Counted from the first letter of the stretch, positions 28,623 through 40,043 are shown. The stretch is 64,000 nucleotides of DNA from Oscillospiraceae bacterium (GCA_015068605.1 SVKF01000006.1:34933-98932), one strand, 5' to 3'. Notes: generated from the letters alone by a model not told the origin. Program-made: numbers and translations.

Positions 28623-28762
28623 ATCCGTAAATCTGCACTAAAAACTTTTGTAATTTTCAGCAAAATCAACATTTCTTTTGCCGTAAAAATTATTGCATTT
28701 TTATTTTATTTATGATAAAATAAAGTTTATAGGTAAAGCAAATCCTTTCAAGGAGGCGAAAT

Positions 28763-29470
28763 ATGAAAAAACGACATTTGATTTTAATCGGGGTTATTAT
28801 AGCCGTTGTCATCAGTCTTTACTATCTGTTTTTTGTTATGGACAGCTCGCTTAATCTGTATAACAAATATCGGATTAAGGGCTATGCAGAAGAATATATA
28901 AATGAAACCTACCCCGACTTGGAACTTAATGAAGTTAATGTTACATATGACAAGGTAACCGAATGTTATGTTGCTGAATGTATATGCAAGGACAAAACAA
29001 TTTTTATCACTTTTAACGGAGTTGGCGATGTTGAATCCGACCGGTATTTCAATCAAAAGTGTGCCGCAAAGGTAAGTGAATATCAGAAGAAAATCGAAAA
29101 ACAAACCGTCGATTTTTTGACCGCTGCCGAAATTCCGTTTGACTCTGTTTCAATATATGCAGAGCCGGACGACTCTTCCAAGAAAGACATAGTTATAAAT
29201 AATGCACCCGTTAAAAATGCGGAGCTTGAGTATACTGTCACCTTAATCCGAAAAAAAGGTGAAGATATTATGGATGAGTTTAAGACTGCAGAATATATGA
29301 AGAGCGTCGGAGATTGTATTTATGAAAATTCAAAAGACCCCTCTGCAATTTCAGCGCTTAATATCAAATATGTTGACTATAATTCAAAGCATATTGCTTC
29401 CATTAACTGGGAAGAGCGTATGGAAAACATGACCATATATTCTATTGCGAAAAACGAAATTAAGTTTTAA
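28763..29470 (+). CDS. Hypothetical membrane-anchored protein
   Basis: 235 aa, N-terminal TM helix (HLILIGVIIAVVISLYYLFFV), RBS AAGGAGG. Confidence 0.75.
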   Translation: MKKRHLILIGVIIAVVISLYYLFFVMDSSLNLYNKYRIKGYAEEYINETYPDLELNEVNVTYDKVTECYVAECICKDKTIFITFNGVGDVESDRYFNQKCAAKVSEYQKKIEKQTVDFLTAAEIPFDSVSIYAEPDDSSKKDIVINNAPVKNAELEYTVTLIRKKGEDIMDEFKTAEYMKSVGDCIYENSKDPSAISALNIKYVDYNSKHIASINWEERMENMTIYSIAKNEIKF

Positions 29471-29475
29471 ATGTG

Positions 29476-29730
29476 AGCAGACATTGAGAAACGAAGTGTA
29501 TATTTTGTGAAATCGTTTTTGTCGGCGTACGATGGTACTCTAAAAAACGATTTCGCAAAAAGCAAGCAACGGCAAGGGAAATTCGATATTTCTCTTGCCG
29601 TTTTCTATGCTATTTTATGCGGAAATACTCTGTGTTTCTTTTTATGGTCGGCGACAAATCTTTAAGAAAAAATACTCCGTATTTTCTTTACACTCCGGCT
29701 TGCGGTAGACCGAGTTTATCAGTGTTCTGC
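29476..29730. mobile_element. MITE-like composite (~255 bp) containing core-hairpin copy C
   Basis: Imperfect terminal inverted repeats GCAGA-CATTGA / TCAGTGTTCTGC; hairpin arms 29502-29520/29542-29560 around core GTCGGCGTACGATGGTACTCTA; 61/63 and 30/32 nt matches to 54356-54418 and 54465-54496 beside the group II intron (counted by eye). Confidence 0.55.
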
Positions 29731-29847
29731 CCCTCTTGAACGCTGTTTTAAGAGGGTTTTGTGTTGACAAATTTTCAATTTAAGTGTATAATTAAGTGTT
29801 AGTTTAAACAAACTTTCCATTTTAATGAAAATTTAAGGAGTTTATAT

Positions 29848-30708
29848 ATGAAAATCGGATTGGTTTTGGAAGGAGGAGCCAGCAGGACTATATTTTCCTG
29901 CGGAGTTATGGATATCCTTCTCGAAAACGATATAATAACAGACTACGTTATCGGAACATCTGCCGGTATCGCCTACGGAACCTCTTATGCTTCAAAGCAA
30001 ATCGGCAGAAACCGTACTGTTGCCGTGAATTATATGTCTGACAAACGCTATATGGGAGTGAAGCATCTTTTAAATCCTAAAAACAGAAGCTATTATAACC
30101 TTGACTTTGTTTTTGACGATATTCCAAACAGAGAGGTTTTGTTTGATTTTGAGGAATTTTCCAAATTTAAAGGAGAAGTTATCGCAACCGTAACGAACCT
30201 GAAAACAGGGAAGGTTGAATATATGCCCGTCCCCGCGGACGACAGAGCCTTCACCATTCTTCGGGCAAGCTGCGCTCTTCCCATTATGTTTAAGCCTATC
30301 AAAATTGACGGAGAAAAATATCTTGACGGGGGAATCTGTGACCCTATTCCTTACAAAAAGGCACTGGAAGACGGATGTGATAAAATTATCGTTATCCTGA
30401 CCCGTGAAAAAGGTTATGTTAAGGAAAAAGACAAGTCGGAAAAGCTTGTTAACCTGACATATCATAAATATACCGATTTTATGGAAGCCCTTTACAGACG
30501 ACCCGAGGTTTACAATCATTCGGTTGAAGAACTTGAAAAGCTTCAGAAAGAAGGTCGTGCACTTGTTATCCGTCCCGAAAAAATCGAAGGAATAGGCAGA
30601 ACCGAAAGTAATCCCCAAATCCTTGACAATCTTTATCTTCAAGGCATAGAAGTCGGCAAAAAGCATCTTAATGAAATTCTTGAATTTGTCGGAAAAACCG
30701 CTGAATAA
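29848..30708 (+). CDS. Patatin-like phospholipase family protein
   Basis: GLVLEGGASRTIFSCGVMDILLEN; VIGTSAGIAYG (GTSAG serine site); YLDGGICDPIPYKKA. Confidence 0.92.
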   Translation: MKIGLVLEGGASRTIFSCGVMDILLENDIITDYVIGTSAGIAYGTSYASKQIGRNRTVAVNYMSDKRYMGVKHLLNPKNRSYYNLDFVFDDIPNREVLFDFEEFSKFKGEVIATVTNLKTGKVEYMPVPADDRAFTILRASCALPIMFKPIKIDGEKYLDGGICDPIPYKKALEDGCDKIIVILTREKGYVKEKDKSEKLVNLTYHKYTDFMEALYRRPEVYNHSVEELEKLQKEGRALVIRPEKIEGIGRTESNPQILDNLYLQGIEVGKKHLNEILEFVGKTAE

Positions 30709-30772
30709 ATGTGTTGTAAATTTTGACATTTTATGTTATAATAAACTTCTATAATAGACTTTGGAGGCACTA

Positions 30773-31501
30773 ATGGATTTAACGCATACAATTTTTTTGA
30801 TTTTAATCGGCATGGGCGCAGGCTTCGTTCAGCGTGTCAGCGGTTTCGGGCTTGGAATTTTTGCAATGATTTTTCTGCCCCACTTTATGCCCTCCCACAC
30901 TGATGCTGCCGCAATTTCTTCACTTTTTGCCTGCGTTACCGCAACATATAATTTTATCTGTTACAGAAAAAATGTGGCATATAAAACTGCCGTACCCATG
31001 ATTTGCGCCGCTTTAATTTCCATTCCTGTTGCTGTGCATTTTTCATCGGTAGTCCCGGGGGACATATTTAAAATCCTGCTTGGTGTTATTTTGATTATTA
31101 TTAGTATTTACTTTATATTTTTCAGCAAAAACCTAAAAGTCAGACCTACCTTTATCAACGGACTTTTAGCCGGAACCTTGGGTGGAACTCTGGGCGGTTT
31201 ATTCTCGACAGGCGGACCGCCGGCTGTAATATATTTGAGTAATGCCGCAAAGGACAATGTTACATATTTTGCTACAATTCAGTTTTATTTCTGCTTTACA
31301 AATTTGTACGCAACAACCACTCGTGTAATAAACGGGATTATTACATCAAATATTCTGATTTATGCCGCAATCGGTATGGTAGGCTGTATGATTGGCGATT
31401 CAATCGGCAGACTGGTGTTTAAAAGACTGGATTCCGCTAAGCTTAAGATGGTTATTTACACCGGTATGATACTCAGCGGAATAATTATGCTCATAAGATA
31501 A
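30773..31501 (+). CDS. TauE/SafE family membrane transporter
   Basis: GMGAGFVQRVSGFGLGIFAMIFLPHFMPS; GLLAGTLGGTLGGLFSTGGPPAVIYL. Confidence 0.88.
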   Translation: MDLTHTIFLILIGMGAGFVQRVSGFGLGIFAMIFLPHFMPSHTDAAAISSLFACVTATYNFICYRKNVAYKTAVPMICAALISIPVAVHFSSVVPGDIFKILLGVILIIISIYFIFFSKNLKVRPTFINGLLAGTLGGTLGGLFSTGGPPAVIYLSNAAKDNVTYFATIQFYFCFTNLYATTTRVINGIITSNILIYAAIGMVGCMIGDSIGRLVFKRLDSAKLKMVIYTGMILSGIIMLIR

Positions 31502-31515
31502 AAGGAGAAACCTGT

Positions 31516-32115
31516 ATGTTTTATTATATTTCGGGAAAAATTGCATTAAAAACCGAAAATTTTGCAATCATTGACGCAAATGGAATCGGTTATAAAATTT
31601 TCGCAAGTAAGAACACCCTTGATGATATTGGCGGCGTTGGGGAAAATGCTAAATTATACACCTTTCTCAATTTCAAATCCGCCTCTGACATTATGGATTT
31701 ATATGGTTTCTCAACTCTTGAGGAGCAAAATCTTTTTGAGATGATTACCTCTGTTTCAAGAGTCGGAGCAAAGACAGCCATTTCTCTTTTATCCAATATG
31801 TCACCCTCTAAGTTTGCGCTCTGTGTTGTTACAAATGATTTTAAATATATTGCACAAAAGACACCGGGGCTTGGTGCTAAAGGTGCGCAGAGGATTGTTT
31901 TGGAGCTTAAAGACAAATTCAAAGGAATGGATATTGGGCATATTGATGCTGACGAGGTTATCTCCCTTCCCGGCAGTGACGAGGATAATGAGGCGGTTTC
32001 CGCTTTGGTTGTTTTGGGTTACTCCCCACAGGAGGCGAAATCCGCAGTAAACGGACTTTCCGGCTCCGTTGAGGAAATTATCAAGGCGGCACTTAAAAAG
32101 TTAATGAGAGGTTAA
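31516..32115 (+). CDS. ruvA: Holliday junction branch migration protein RuvA
   Basis: [64 protein letters not shown]. Confidence 0.95.
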   Translation: MFYYISGKIALKTENFAIIDANGIGYKIFASKNTLDDIGGVGENAKLYTFLNFKSASDIMDLYGFSTLEEQNLFEMITSVSRVGAKTAISLLSNMSPSKFALCVVTNDFKYIAQKTPGLGAKGAQRIVLELKDKFKGMDIGHIDADEVISLPGSDEDNEAVSALVVLGYSPQEAKSAVNGLSGSVEEIIKAALKKLMRG

Positions 32116-32116
32116 A

Positions 32117-33130
32117 ATGGACGAAGAAAACAGAATTGTTACGACCACCGAAACTGTCGGTGATGAAGAAAATGAATATAGTCTGCGCCCGAAACGGCTT
32201 GATGAATACATAGGTCAGGCGAAGGCAAAGGAAAATCTCAAGGTTTTCATTGATGCGGCAAAGCAGAGAGGCGAGTCCCTTGACCATGTTCTGCTCTACG
32301 GACCACCGGGGCTTGGAAAGACCACTCTTTCCACCATTATCGCAAACGAAATGGGGGTTAATATAAGAGTGACATCCGGTCCTGCTATTGAAAAACCAGG
32401 AGATTTGGCGGCGCTTCTTACGAATTTATCCGAAAAGGATATTCTTTTCGTTGACGAAATTCACCGTCTTAGCCGTAGCGTTGAGGAGATTTTATACCCT
32501 GCTATGGAGGACTATGCCTTAGATATTATTATTGGGAAAGGTCCGTCTGCTCGGTCAATTCGACTTGACCTTCCACATTTCACCCTTATCGGGGCAACCA
32601 CGAAGGCAGGGGCGCTTACCGCTCCGCTCCGTGACCGATTCGGGGTTATAAGCCGACTTGAAATGTATACAAACGAGGAGCTTTCGGAAATTGTCACCCG
32701 TTCTGCAGGAATTTTAAATATAGAAATCGATACGGACGGTGCGGCAGAGATCGCCTCCCGTTCGAGAGGAACTCCGAGAATTGCCAACAGACTTTTAAAG
32801 CGAGTTCGTGATTTTGCCCAGATTAAGGCTGACGGAGTTATTACAAGAGAGGTTGCAGACGAGGCTCTTAAGATGCTGGATGTTGACTCTTTAGGGCTTG
32901 ACCGTTCCGACAGAACAATGCTTTTGACGGTTATAAAGCATTATGGCGGAGGTCCTGTGGGGCTTGACACCTTAGCCGCAACAATCGGCGAGGAAAGCGA
33001 AACCATTGAAGATGTTTATGAGCCTTATCTAATGCAAATCGGCTTTATAAACCGCACACCGAGAGGACGAATGGTTACTCCTCTTGCATACGAACATTTT
33101 GGAATCCCATACGGTGAAGAAAGGAAATAG
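32117..33130 (+). CDS. ruvB: Holliday junction DNA helicase RuvB
   Basis: [56 protein letters not shown]. Confidence 0.97.
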   Translation: MDEENRIVTTTETVGDEENEYSLRPKRLDEYIGQAKAKENLKVFIDAAKQRGESLDHVLLYGPPGLGKTTLSTIIANEMGVNIRVTSGPAIEKPGDLAALLTNLSEKDILFVDEIHRLSRSVEEILYPAMEDYALDIIIGKGPSARSIRLDLPHFTLIGATTKAGALTAPLRDRFGVISRLEMYTNEELSEIVTRSAGILNIEIDTDGAAEIASRSRGTPRIANRLLKRVRDFAQIKADGVITREVADEALKMLDVDSLGLDRSDRTMLLTVIKHYGGGPVGLDTLAATIGEESETIEDVYEPYLMQIGFINRTPRGRMVTPLAYEHFGIPYGEERK

Positions 33131-33133
33131 ATT

Positions 33134-35056
33134 ATGAACAAAGGAAAATTTTACATTACAACCGCAATCGCATACACTTCGAGAAAACCGCATATCGGTA
33201 ACACTTACGAGGTTGTTTTGACTGATGCTATCGCAAGATTTAAAAGATATTTAGGCTACGATGTGTTCTTTTTAACAGGAACAGACGAGCATGGTCAGAA
33301 AATTCAGGAGCTTGCCGAAAAAGAAGGAATTACTCCCCAGAAATATGTTGACGGGGTTGCAGGAGAAATCCGCACAATATGGGATTTAATGAACACCAGC
33401 TATGATAAATTCATAAGAACAACCGATGATTACCATGTTGACAGTGTTCAGAAAATCTTTAAAAAGTTATACGACAAGGGTGATATTTACAAAAGCTCTT
33501 ATGAGGGCTGGTACTGTACCCCTTGTGAATCTTTCTGGACAGATACTCAGTTAGTTGACGGAAAGTGCCCTGACTGCGGCAGAGAAGTTCACAAAGAAAA
33601 CGAAGAGGCTTATTTCTTCAAAATGAGCAAGTATCAGGATGCTTTGATGAAACACATCGAGGAAAACCCTGAATTTATTCAGCCTGAGTCCCGTAAAAAG
33701 GAAATGGTTAACAACTTTATAAAGCCCGGTATTCAGGATTTATGCGTTTCCCGAAGCAGCTTCGACTGGGGTATTCCCGTGACATTTGACGATAAGCACG
33801 TTATTTATGTTTGGATTGACGCTCTTTCAAACTATATTAACGCTTTAGGCTACACTCCCGATGAAAAGGGTGAGCTTTACGAAAAATACTGGCCTGCCGA
33901 TGTTCATATTATCGGTAAGGATATTTTAAGATTCCACACAATCTACTGGCCGATTATCCTTATGGCTCTCGGTGAGCCCCTTCCGAAACAGATTTTCGGT
34001 CATCCGTGGCTTTTAAACGGAACGGATAAGATGAGTAAGTCTTTGGGTAATGTTATCTATGCCGACGATTTGGTTCGTCATTTTGGAGTTGATGCAGTAA
34101 GATATTATCTCCTCCGTGAAATGCCATTTGCTCAGGACGGAACAATAACATACGAAAAGATTATAACATCATTTAACACAGACCTTGCCAACACTCTCGG
34201 CAACCTTGTTAATCGTACTGCGGCAATGATAAATAAATATTTTGACGGTGTTATCCCTGCATCAGATGCTTCAACTGAGTTTGATGCCGACCTTATCAAG
34301 ACCTGCGAAGATGCTAAGAATAAGGCAGAAAGCCTTATGAACGACCTTCGTGTTGCAGACGCTTTGGGCGAAATTATCGGAATTGCAAACAGAGCAAACA
34401 AATATATTGACGAGACTATGCCTTGGGCACTTGCTAAAGATGAGAGCAAGAGGGATGTTTTGGGTAAGGTTATGTATAATCTTGCGGAGGCAATCAGATT
34501 TATAGCATCTCTTATTTCTCCGTTTATGCCCGAAACAGGGGAGAAAATTGCTAAGCAGTTAAGCTTTGACAATCTTGAATTTGACTCGCTCACCTTCGGA
34601 AACCTAAAGGCAGAAACAAAAATTGGCGAAGCTACACCGCTTTTCGCAAGAATTGATGCTGAAAAGAAAATGGCTGAGCTTGAGGCTGAATTTGCTGTTC
34701 CCGAAGAAAAAATCGAGATTGAGCCTTATGCTGAAAATATTGATTTTGAGAAGTTTTTGGAGCTTGACATAAGAGTCGGCAAGGTTTTGGAATGTGAGAA
34801 TGTTCCCAAATCCAACAAACTTTTGAGATTTACTTTAGAGGTTGGCTCCGACACACGCCAGATTTTATCAGGCATTGCAAAATACTATAAGCCCGAAGAC
34901 TTAATCGGCAAAAACCTTCTGTTTATCGCAAATCTCCCGCCAAGAAAAATGATGGGCTATGAGTCCTGCGGAATGATTCTCTCTGCTGAACACGACGGTA
35001 AACTTGTTGTTACAACCGTTGAAAGCGATATTCAGTCAGGCGCAAAAATAGTTTAA
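33134..35056 (+). CDS. metG: Methionyl-tRNA synthetase with C-terminal tRNA-binding domain
   Basis: KPHIGNTYEVVLTDAIARFKRYLG; CTPCESFW/CPDCGR zinc site; KMSKSLGN; C-term EKFLELDIRVGKVLECENVPKSNKLL. Confidence 0.96.
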   Translation: MNKGKFYITTAIAYTSRKPHIGNTYEVVLTDAIARFKRYLGYDVFFLTGTDEHGQKIQELAEKEGITPQKYVDGVAGEIRTIWDLMNTSYDKFIRTTDDYHVDSVQKIFKKLYDKGDIYKSSYEGWYCTPCESFWTDTQLVDGKCPDCGREVHKENEEAYFFKMSKYQDALMKHIEENPEFIQPESRKKEMVNNFIKPGIQDLCVSRSSFDWGIPVTFDDKHVIYVWIDALSNYINALGYTPDEKGELYEKYWPADVHIIGKDILRFHTIYWPIILMALGEPLPKQIFGHPWLLNGTDKMSKSLGNVIYADDLVRHFGVDAVRYYLLREMPFAQDGTITYEKIITSFNTDLANTLGNLVNRTAAMINKYFDGVIPASDASTEFDADLIKTCEDAKNKAESLMNDLRVADALGEIIGIANRANKYIDETMPWALAKDESKRDVLGKVMYNLAEAIRFIASLISPFMPETGEKIAKQLSFDNLEFDSLTFGNLKAETKIGEATPLFARIDAEKKMAELEAEFAVPEEKIEIEPYAENIDFEKFLELDIRVGKVLECENVPKSNKLLRFTLEVGSDTRQILSGIAKYYKPEDLIGKNLLFIANLPPRKMMGYESCGMILSAEHDGKLVVTTVESDIQSGAKIV

Positions 35057-35121
35057 AATAAAATTATATAAAAAATTAAGAAAGCACCGACCACATTTGT
35101 GGCGGGGACCGGAGGAATTTT

Positions 35122-35886
35122 ATGAAAAACAATGCAAAAGATTTAGTTATTTTATCACTTTTCACCGCAATAATCGCCTTGATGACCTTTACGCCTCTTG
35201 GCTATATTCCGTGGATTGTTAAGATTACGCTTATTCAGATACCCGTTATCGTTGGTTCCGTATTGCTCGGACCAGGCAAGGGCGCATTTTTAGGCTTTGT
35301 TTTCGGTTTAACAAGCCTTATCAACAACACCATAAACCCCGGGGCAACCTCATTTTTGTTTGTTCCCTGGTATAGCCTTAAACCCGAGGTTAAAACAAGC
35401 TGGCTGAGCCTTATAATCTGCTTTGTTCCGAGAATACTCACGGGGATTGTTCCCTATTATGCGGCAAAATTTCTTAAAAGACGAAGCAAATTGACAAAGC
35501 TTGCTGTTTTGTGGATTATCGGTATTGTTTTGTTCCATCTTATAATAAGATTATTAAAAGGTTATTTGAGCGGAACATCTTATATAATCGCATTCCACCT
35601 TGCGCTTATCATTTTCATACTTTTGGTGTATGTTTTAACCAAAAGCAAACGAGGAGATGTTACTTATGCTGTCACGGGAGCAATCGGTGCATTTACCAAT
35701 ACCATCTTCTTCCTACTTTTCACATGGTTGATTTTCGGAAAAGGTGATGCATTTACGGCAAATGGAGTTGTTGGCAAATCCTTTATGGACTTTTTGATAG
35801 GTATTGTAACCATTAACGGGTGCCTTGAGATTATTGCATCTATGTTTTGCGTAAGCGCAATACTTATGGCTATTAAAAAAAGATAA
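35122..35886 (+). CDS. ECF transporter S component
   Basis: LFTAIIALMTFTPLGYIPWIVKITLIQIPVIVGSVLLGPGKGAFLGFVFGLTSL, six hydrophobic segments. Confidence 0.85.
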   Translation: MKNNAKDLVILSLFTAIIALMTFTPLGYIPWIVKITLIQIPVIVGSVLLGPGKGAFLGFVFGLTSLINNTINPGATSFLFVPWYSLKPEVKTSWLSLIICFVPRILTGIVPYYAAKFLKRRSKLTKLAVLWIIGIVLFHLIIRLLKGYLSGTSYIIAFHLALIIFILLVYVLTKSKRGDVTYAVTGAIGAFTNTIFFLLFTWLIFGKGDAFTANGVVGKSFMDFLIGIVTINGCLEIIASMFCVSAILMAIKKR

Positions 35887-35895
35887 ATGTTTCTT

Positions 35896-35922
35896 AAAAA
35901 GACCGAATTTTTCGGTCTTTTT
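35896..35922 (+). terminator. Intrinsic terminator after ECF S component
   Basis: AAAAAGACCGAA-TTT-TTCGGTCTTTTT. Confidence 0.85.
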
Positions 35923-36026
35923 TGTATGATTTTTTGGTTTATTTTTGCATTTTTCTCTTGTAAGTTATAAGGATTTATGATATAATAGAAATAATTAGGT
36001 TTTTGTATGTATTCAGGAGGTTTACT

Positions 36027-38780
36027 ATGAGTATAAAAAGTATTATAGAAAAATTTATCGGCACTTACAGTGACCGTGAACTCAAAAGGATTAAACCCAT
36101 ATTAGAGCAGGTTTTAGCTCTTGATGAAAAGATGCAAGGTCTTTCCGACGGTGAGCTTAAAGCCATGACTCCAAAATTTAAAGAGCGTCTTAAAAGCGGC
36201 GAAACTCTTGATGATATTCTCCCCGAGGCATTTGCGGTTGTCCGTGAGGCTTCATGGCGTGTTCTTGGTATGAAACACTTTCCTGTTCAGATTATCGGCG
36301 GTATAGTTCTTCATCAAGGCAGAATTGCGGAAATGAAAACAGGTGAAGGTAAAACCTTGGTTGCAACCCTCCCTGCATATCTTAATGCCCTCACAGGAAA
36401 TGGTGTTCATATAGTTACGGTTAACGATTATCTTGCAAAGCGTGATAGTGAATGGATGGGTAAGCTTTATAACTTCTTGGGGCTTTCCGTTGGTCTTATT
36501 ATTCACGAAAAGGACAACGCAGAGCGTCGTGAGGCTTATGCCGCTGACATTACTTACGGGACAAATAACGAAATGGGCTTTGACTATCTTCGTGATAACA
36601 TGGTTATCTATAAAGAACGCCGTGTTCAGAGAGGTCATGCTTATGCGATTGTTGACGAAGTGGACAGTATCTTAATCGACGAAGCAAGAACTCCGCTCAT
36701 TATTTCGGGTGTTGGCGATAAGTCAACCGCCCTTTATCAGCAGGCAGATATGTTTGCAAGAACTTTAAAATGCAAAAAAGTTGTTGAGACCGATTCCAAA
36801 CAGGAATTTGAAGAGCTTTATAACGAATATGATTATGTTGTTGACGAAAAGGCAAGAACTGCAACACTTACACCAACCGGTGTCAAAAAAGCAGAGCAGG
36901 CGTTTAATCTTGAAAATCTCACCGACCCTGCAAACATGACAATTTCTCACCACATCAATCAGGCAATCAAGGCTCACGGAACTATGATTCGTGACATAAA
37001 CTATGTTGTTAAGGACGGTCAGGTTATCATCGTTGATGAGTTTACGGGACGAATGATGCTCGGCAGACGATACAGCGACGGTCTTCATCAGGCGATTGAG
37101 GCAAAGGAAGGCGTTAAGGTCGAAAACGAAAGCAAGACTCTTGCGACTATCACTTTCCAGAACTTCTTCCGTCTTTACAAAAAGCTTTCCGGTATGACGG
37201 GTACGGCACAGACAGAAGAAGACGAATTTCAGGAAATCTATAAGCTTGATGTTGTTGTTATCCCAACAAACAAGCCTCTTATGAGAGAGGATTTGCCTGA
37301 CCTTATTTATATGAGCGAAAACGCAAAATTCAATGCGGTTGTTGAGGAAACTCTCAAGGCTCACGAAAAAGGCCAGCCGGTTCTTATCGGTACTATTTCA
37401 ATCGAAAAGTCAGAACAGCTTTCCGCTCTCCTTCGCAAGAGGGGAATTAAGCATAATGTCTTAAACGCAAAGCACCACGAAAAAGAGGCGGAAATTGTTG
37501 CTCAAGCAGGTCAGCTTGGGGCAGTTACCATTGCAACTAACATGGCAGGCCGTGGAACAGATATTGTTCTTGGCGGTAATGCTGAATTTATGGCAAAGAG
37601 CGAAATGGAAAGAATGGGTTATTCCGAAGAGCTTATAAGAGAAGCAACCTCTTTCGGAGACACCGATAACGAAGAAATCATTGAGGCAAGGAAAACCTTC
37701 CGTGAACTCAACGAAAAATATAAAGAGCAGATTACTCCTATTCAGAAGGAAGTTTTGGAGGCAGGCGGTCTCTATATTATGGGTACGGAGCGACACGAAA
37801 GCCGTCGAATCGACAATCAGCTCCGAGGCAGAAGCGGTCGTCAGGGTGATGTGGGTAAATCAAGATTTTATCTTTCTCTTGAAGATGACCTGATGCGTCT
37901 TTTCGCTTCCGACAAAATCGAAAGAATGATGTCTATTGTTGGTTTTAAAGAAGATGAAGCTTTAGAGAGCCGTATGGTTTCAAATGCAATCGAAACCGCT
38001 CAGGCTCGTGTTGAAGGCAAGAACTTCAATATCAGAAAACACGTTCTCCAGTATGACGATGTCAACAACCAGCAGAGAGAAATGATTTATACCCAAAGAA
38101 ATGAAGTTCTTGATGACCTTGATATTCGTGCAAGTATAAAGAAAATGATTTCCGCCGTTCTTTCGGACACAATTCTTCGCTACAGCGCAGGCATGGATTA
38201 TGCTTGTGACTGGGATTGGGACGCTCTCCGTGAGGCTCTTTCAAATATTTTCGGCGAATTCTCTGAAGATGAGCTTACCTTCGACGAAATTGTTTTAGAC
38301 CGAATGACTCCCGACAGTCTTGCTGAGCTTCTTCTTCCTGTTGTTGAGAAAAAATATGAAGAAAAAGAGAAATTATTCGGTGATGAAATCCGCGAAGTTG
38401 AAAAGGTTATCCTCCTCCGTGTTGTTGACTCTAAATGGATGGATCACATTGACAGTATGGAGCAGCTTCGTCAGGGAATCAATCTTCGTGCCTATGCACA
38501 ACACGACCCGGTTGTTGAATATAAATTTGAGGCAATGGATATGTTTGACGAAATGATTGCCGCAATCAAGGAAGATACCGTTCGTCATTTATTCCATATT
38601 ATCCCTCAAACAAAGATTGAGCGTAAAGAGGTTGCAAAGCCTGTTGCGGAAAATCTTGGGGGAGACGGAACAACTCAGAAAAAGCCGGTTGTTAAAAAGG
38701 ATAAAATCGGCAGAAATGACCCTTGCCCTTGCGGAAGCGGCAAGAAATATAAAAACTGCTGTTTGGGCAAGGAAGAATAG
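36027..38780 (+). CDS. secA: Preprotein translocase subunit SecA
   Basis: [54 protein letters not shown]-terminal SEC-C zinc motif [18 protein letters not shown]. Confidence 0.98.
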   Translation: MSIKSIIEKFIGTYSDRELKRIKPILEQVLALDEKMQGLSDGELKAMTPKFKERLKSGETLDDILPEAFAVVREASWRVLGMKHFPVQIIGGIVLHQGRIAEMKTGEGKTLVATLPAYLNALTGNGVHIVTVNDYLAKRDSEWMGKLYNFLGLSVGLIIHEKDNAERREAYAADITYGTNNEMGFDYLRDNMVIYKERRVQRGHAYAIVDEVDSILIDEARTPLIISGVGDKSTALYQQADMFARTLKCKKVVETDSKQEFEELYNEYDYVVDEKARTATLTPTGVKKAEQAFNLENLTDPANMTISHHINQAIKAHGTMIRDINYVVKDGQVIIVDEFTGRMMLGRRYSDGLHQAIEAKEGVKVENESKTLATITFQNFFRLYKKLSGMTGTAQTEEDEFQEIYKLDVVVIPTNKPLMREDLPDLIYMSENAKFNAVVEETLKAHEKGQPVLIGTISIEKSEQLSALLRKRGIKHNVLNAKHHEKEAEIVAQAGQLGAVTIATNMAGRGTDIVLGGNAEFMAKSEMERMGYSEELIREATSFGDTDNEEIIEARKTFRELNEKYKEQITPIQKEVLEAGGLYIMGTERHESRRIDNQLRGRSGRQGDVGKSRFYLSLEDDLMRLFASDKIERMMSIVGFKEDEALESRMVSNAIETAQARVEGKNFNIRKHVLQYDDVNNQQREMIYTQRNEVLDDLDIRASIKKMISAVLSDTILRYSAGMDYACDWDWDALREALSNIFGEFSEDELTFDEIVLDRMTPDSLAELLLPVVEKKYEEKEKLFGDEIREVEKVILLRVVDSKWMDHIDSMEQLRQGINLRAYAQHDPVVEYKFEAMDMFDEMIAAIKEDTVRHLFHIIPQTKIERKEVAKPVAENLGGDGTTQKKPVVKKDKIGRNDPCPCGSGKKYKNCCLGKEE

Positions 38781-38814
38781 CAGGCAAGGCTTTGGTTTAA
38801 AATTGATAATCTCT

Positions 38815-38875
38815 TAACACCCCACCTCACCACCGCCTACGTCGGAGCCTCTCCTCAAGGAGAAGCCTGTTGTCG
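38815..38875 (-). repeat. Dispersed intergenic repeat, same general architecture as 6966-7030
   Basis: Reverse complement GGCTTCTCCTTGAGGAGAGGCTCCGACGTAGGCGGTGGTGAGGTGGGGTG; paired GGCTTCTCC-TTG-AGGAGAGGCT stem then second stem. Confidence 0.5.
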
Positions 38876-38900
38876 AAAATATGATAAAGGATGTGATTTT

Positions 38901-40026
38901 GTGATAGAATTCGATGAATACAGATTAAAGCTTTCCGGTATGGAAAAGGCTATTACAGATTTGAGGGATTCACTTTAACATCGAAAAAACTTTAGAGGAA
39001 GTCGATGTTTTGGAAAAATCCACTACAGATGCGGATTTTTATTCCGATATGGAAAAAGCAGGCAAGGTTTTGCAAAAAATTAAGGGGCTTAAAAACAAGG
39101 TTGAGCGTTTTAACACATTGGTCAGTACCCGTGATGATTTGCTAACCCTTATAGAGCTTGCAGTTGAAGAAAATGACGAAAGTGTTCTCCCTGAAATTAA
39201 GGATGGTTACAAGACTTTGTCCAAGGATTTTGAGGAAATGACTCTTGAAACTCTTTTCACGGGACGATACGATAAAAACAACGCAATTCTTACTCTCCAC
39301 AGCGGTGCAGGCGGCACAGAGGCGCAGGACTGGTGTGAGATGCTTTTCAGAATGTATACAATGTGGGCAGAGCGTCGTGGCTTTAAAATTTCCACTCTTG
39401 ACCTTTTAGATGGGGATGAAGCCGGTATAAAAAGTGTTACATTTCAGATTGACGGGCTTAATGCCTACGGATACGCAAAATGTGAAAAAGGCGTTCACCG
39501 TCTTGTCCGCATTTCTCCCTTTGATTCATCAGGAAGACGACATACCTCTTTTGCCTCCCTTGATGTTATGCCGGAAATTGATGACGATATAGAAATAGAT
39601 ATTCGAGACGAAGATTTAAAGGTTGACACTTATCGTGCAAGTGGTGCGGGCGGTCAGCACGTCAACAAGACCGAATCCGCAATCCGAATTACTCATATCC
39701 CCACAGGCGTTATAGTCGCCTGCCAGAATGAGCGTTCACAACACAAAAATCGTGCAACTGCAATGAAAATGCTTAAATCAAAGCTTGTTGAGATTGCAGA
39801 GCGTGAACAAAAGGAAAAAATTGAGGACTTAAAGGGTGTTCAGAAGGAAATCGGCTGGGGAAGTCAGATTCGCTCCTATGTTTTCCACCCATACAGTATG
39901 GTTAAAGACCACAGAACAAGCTTTGAAACCGGAAACACAGGCTCTGTTATGGACGGCGACCTTGACGGATTTATAAATGCATACTTAACCGCTCTTTCAA
40001 GGGGCGAATTAAATCAAAACAGCTAA
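38901..40026 (+). CDS. prfB: Peptide chain release factor 2, programmed +1 frameshift (join 38901..38975, 38977..40026)
   Basis: Frame 0 from GTG 38901: (M)[24 protein letters not shown] then TAA (38976-38978); +1 frame continues [39 protein letters not shown]...; GGQ motif [24 protein letters not shown]. Confidence 0.93.
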
Positions 40027-40043
40027 AAGAAAGGCGGAAAATT

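Noticed and set aside
30070-30729. 219-aa minus-strand ORF
   Set aside because: Antisense to the patatin gene.
38961-38985. prfB as a pseudogene from a simple frameshift
   Set aside because: The break falls exactly at the conserved RF2 recoding position (SD-like + CTT + stop + C) and the rest of RF2 is intact.
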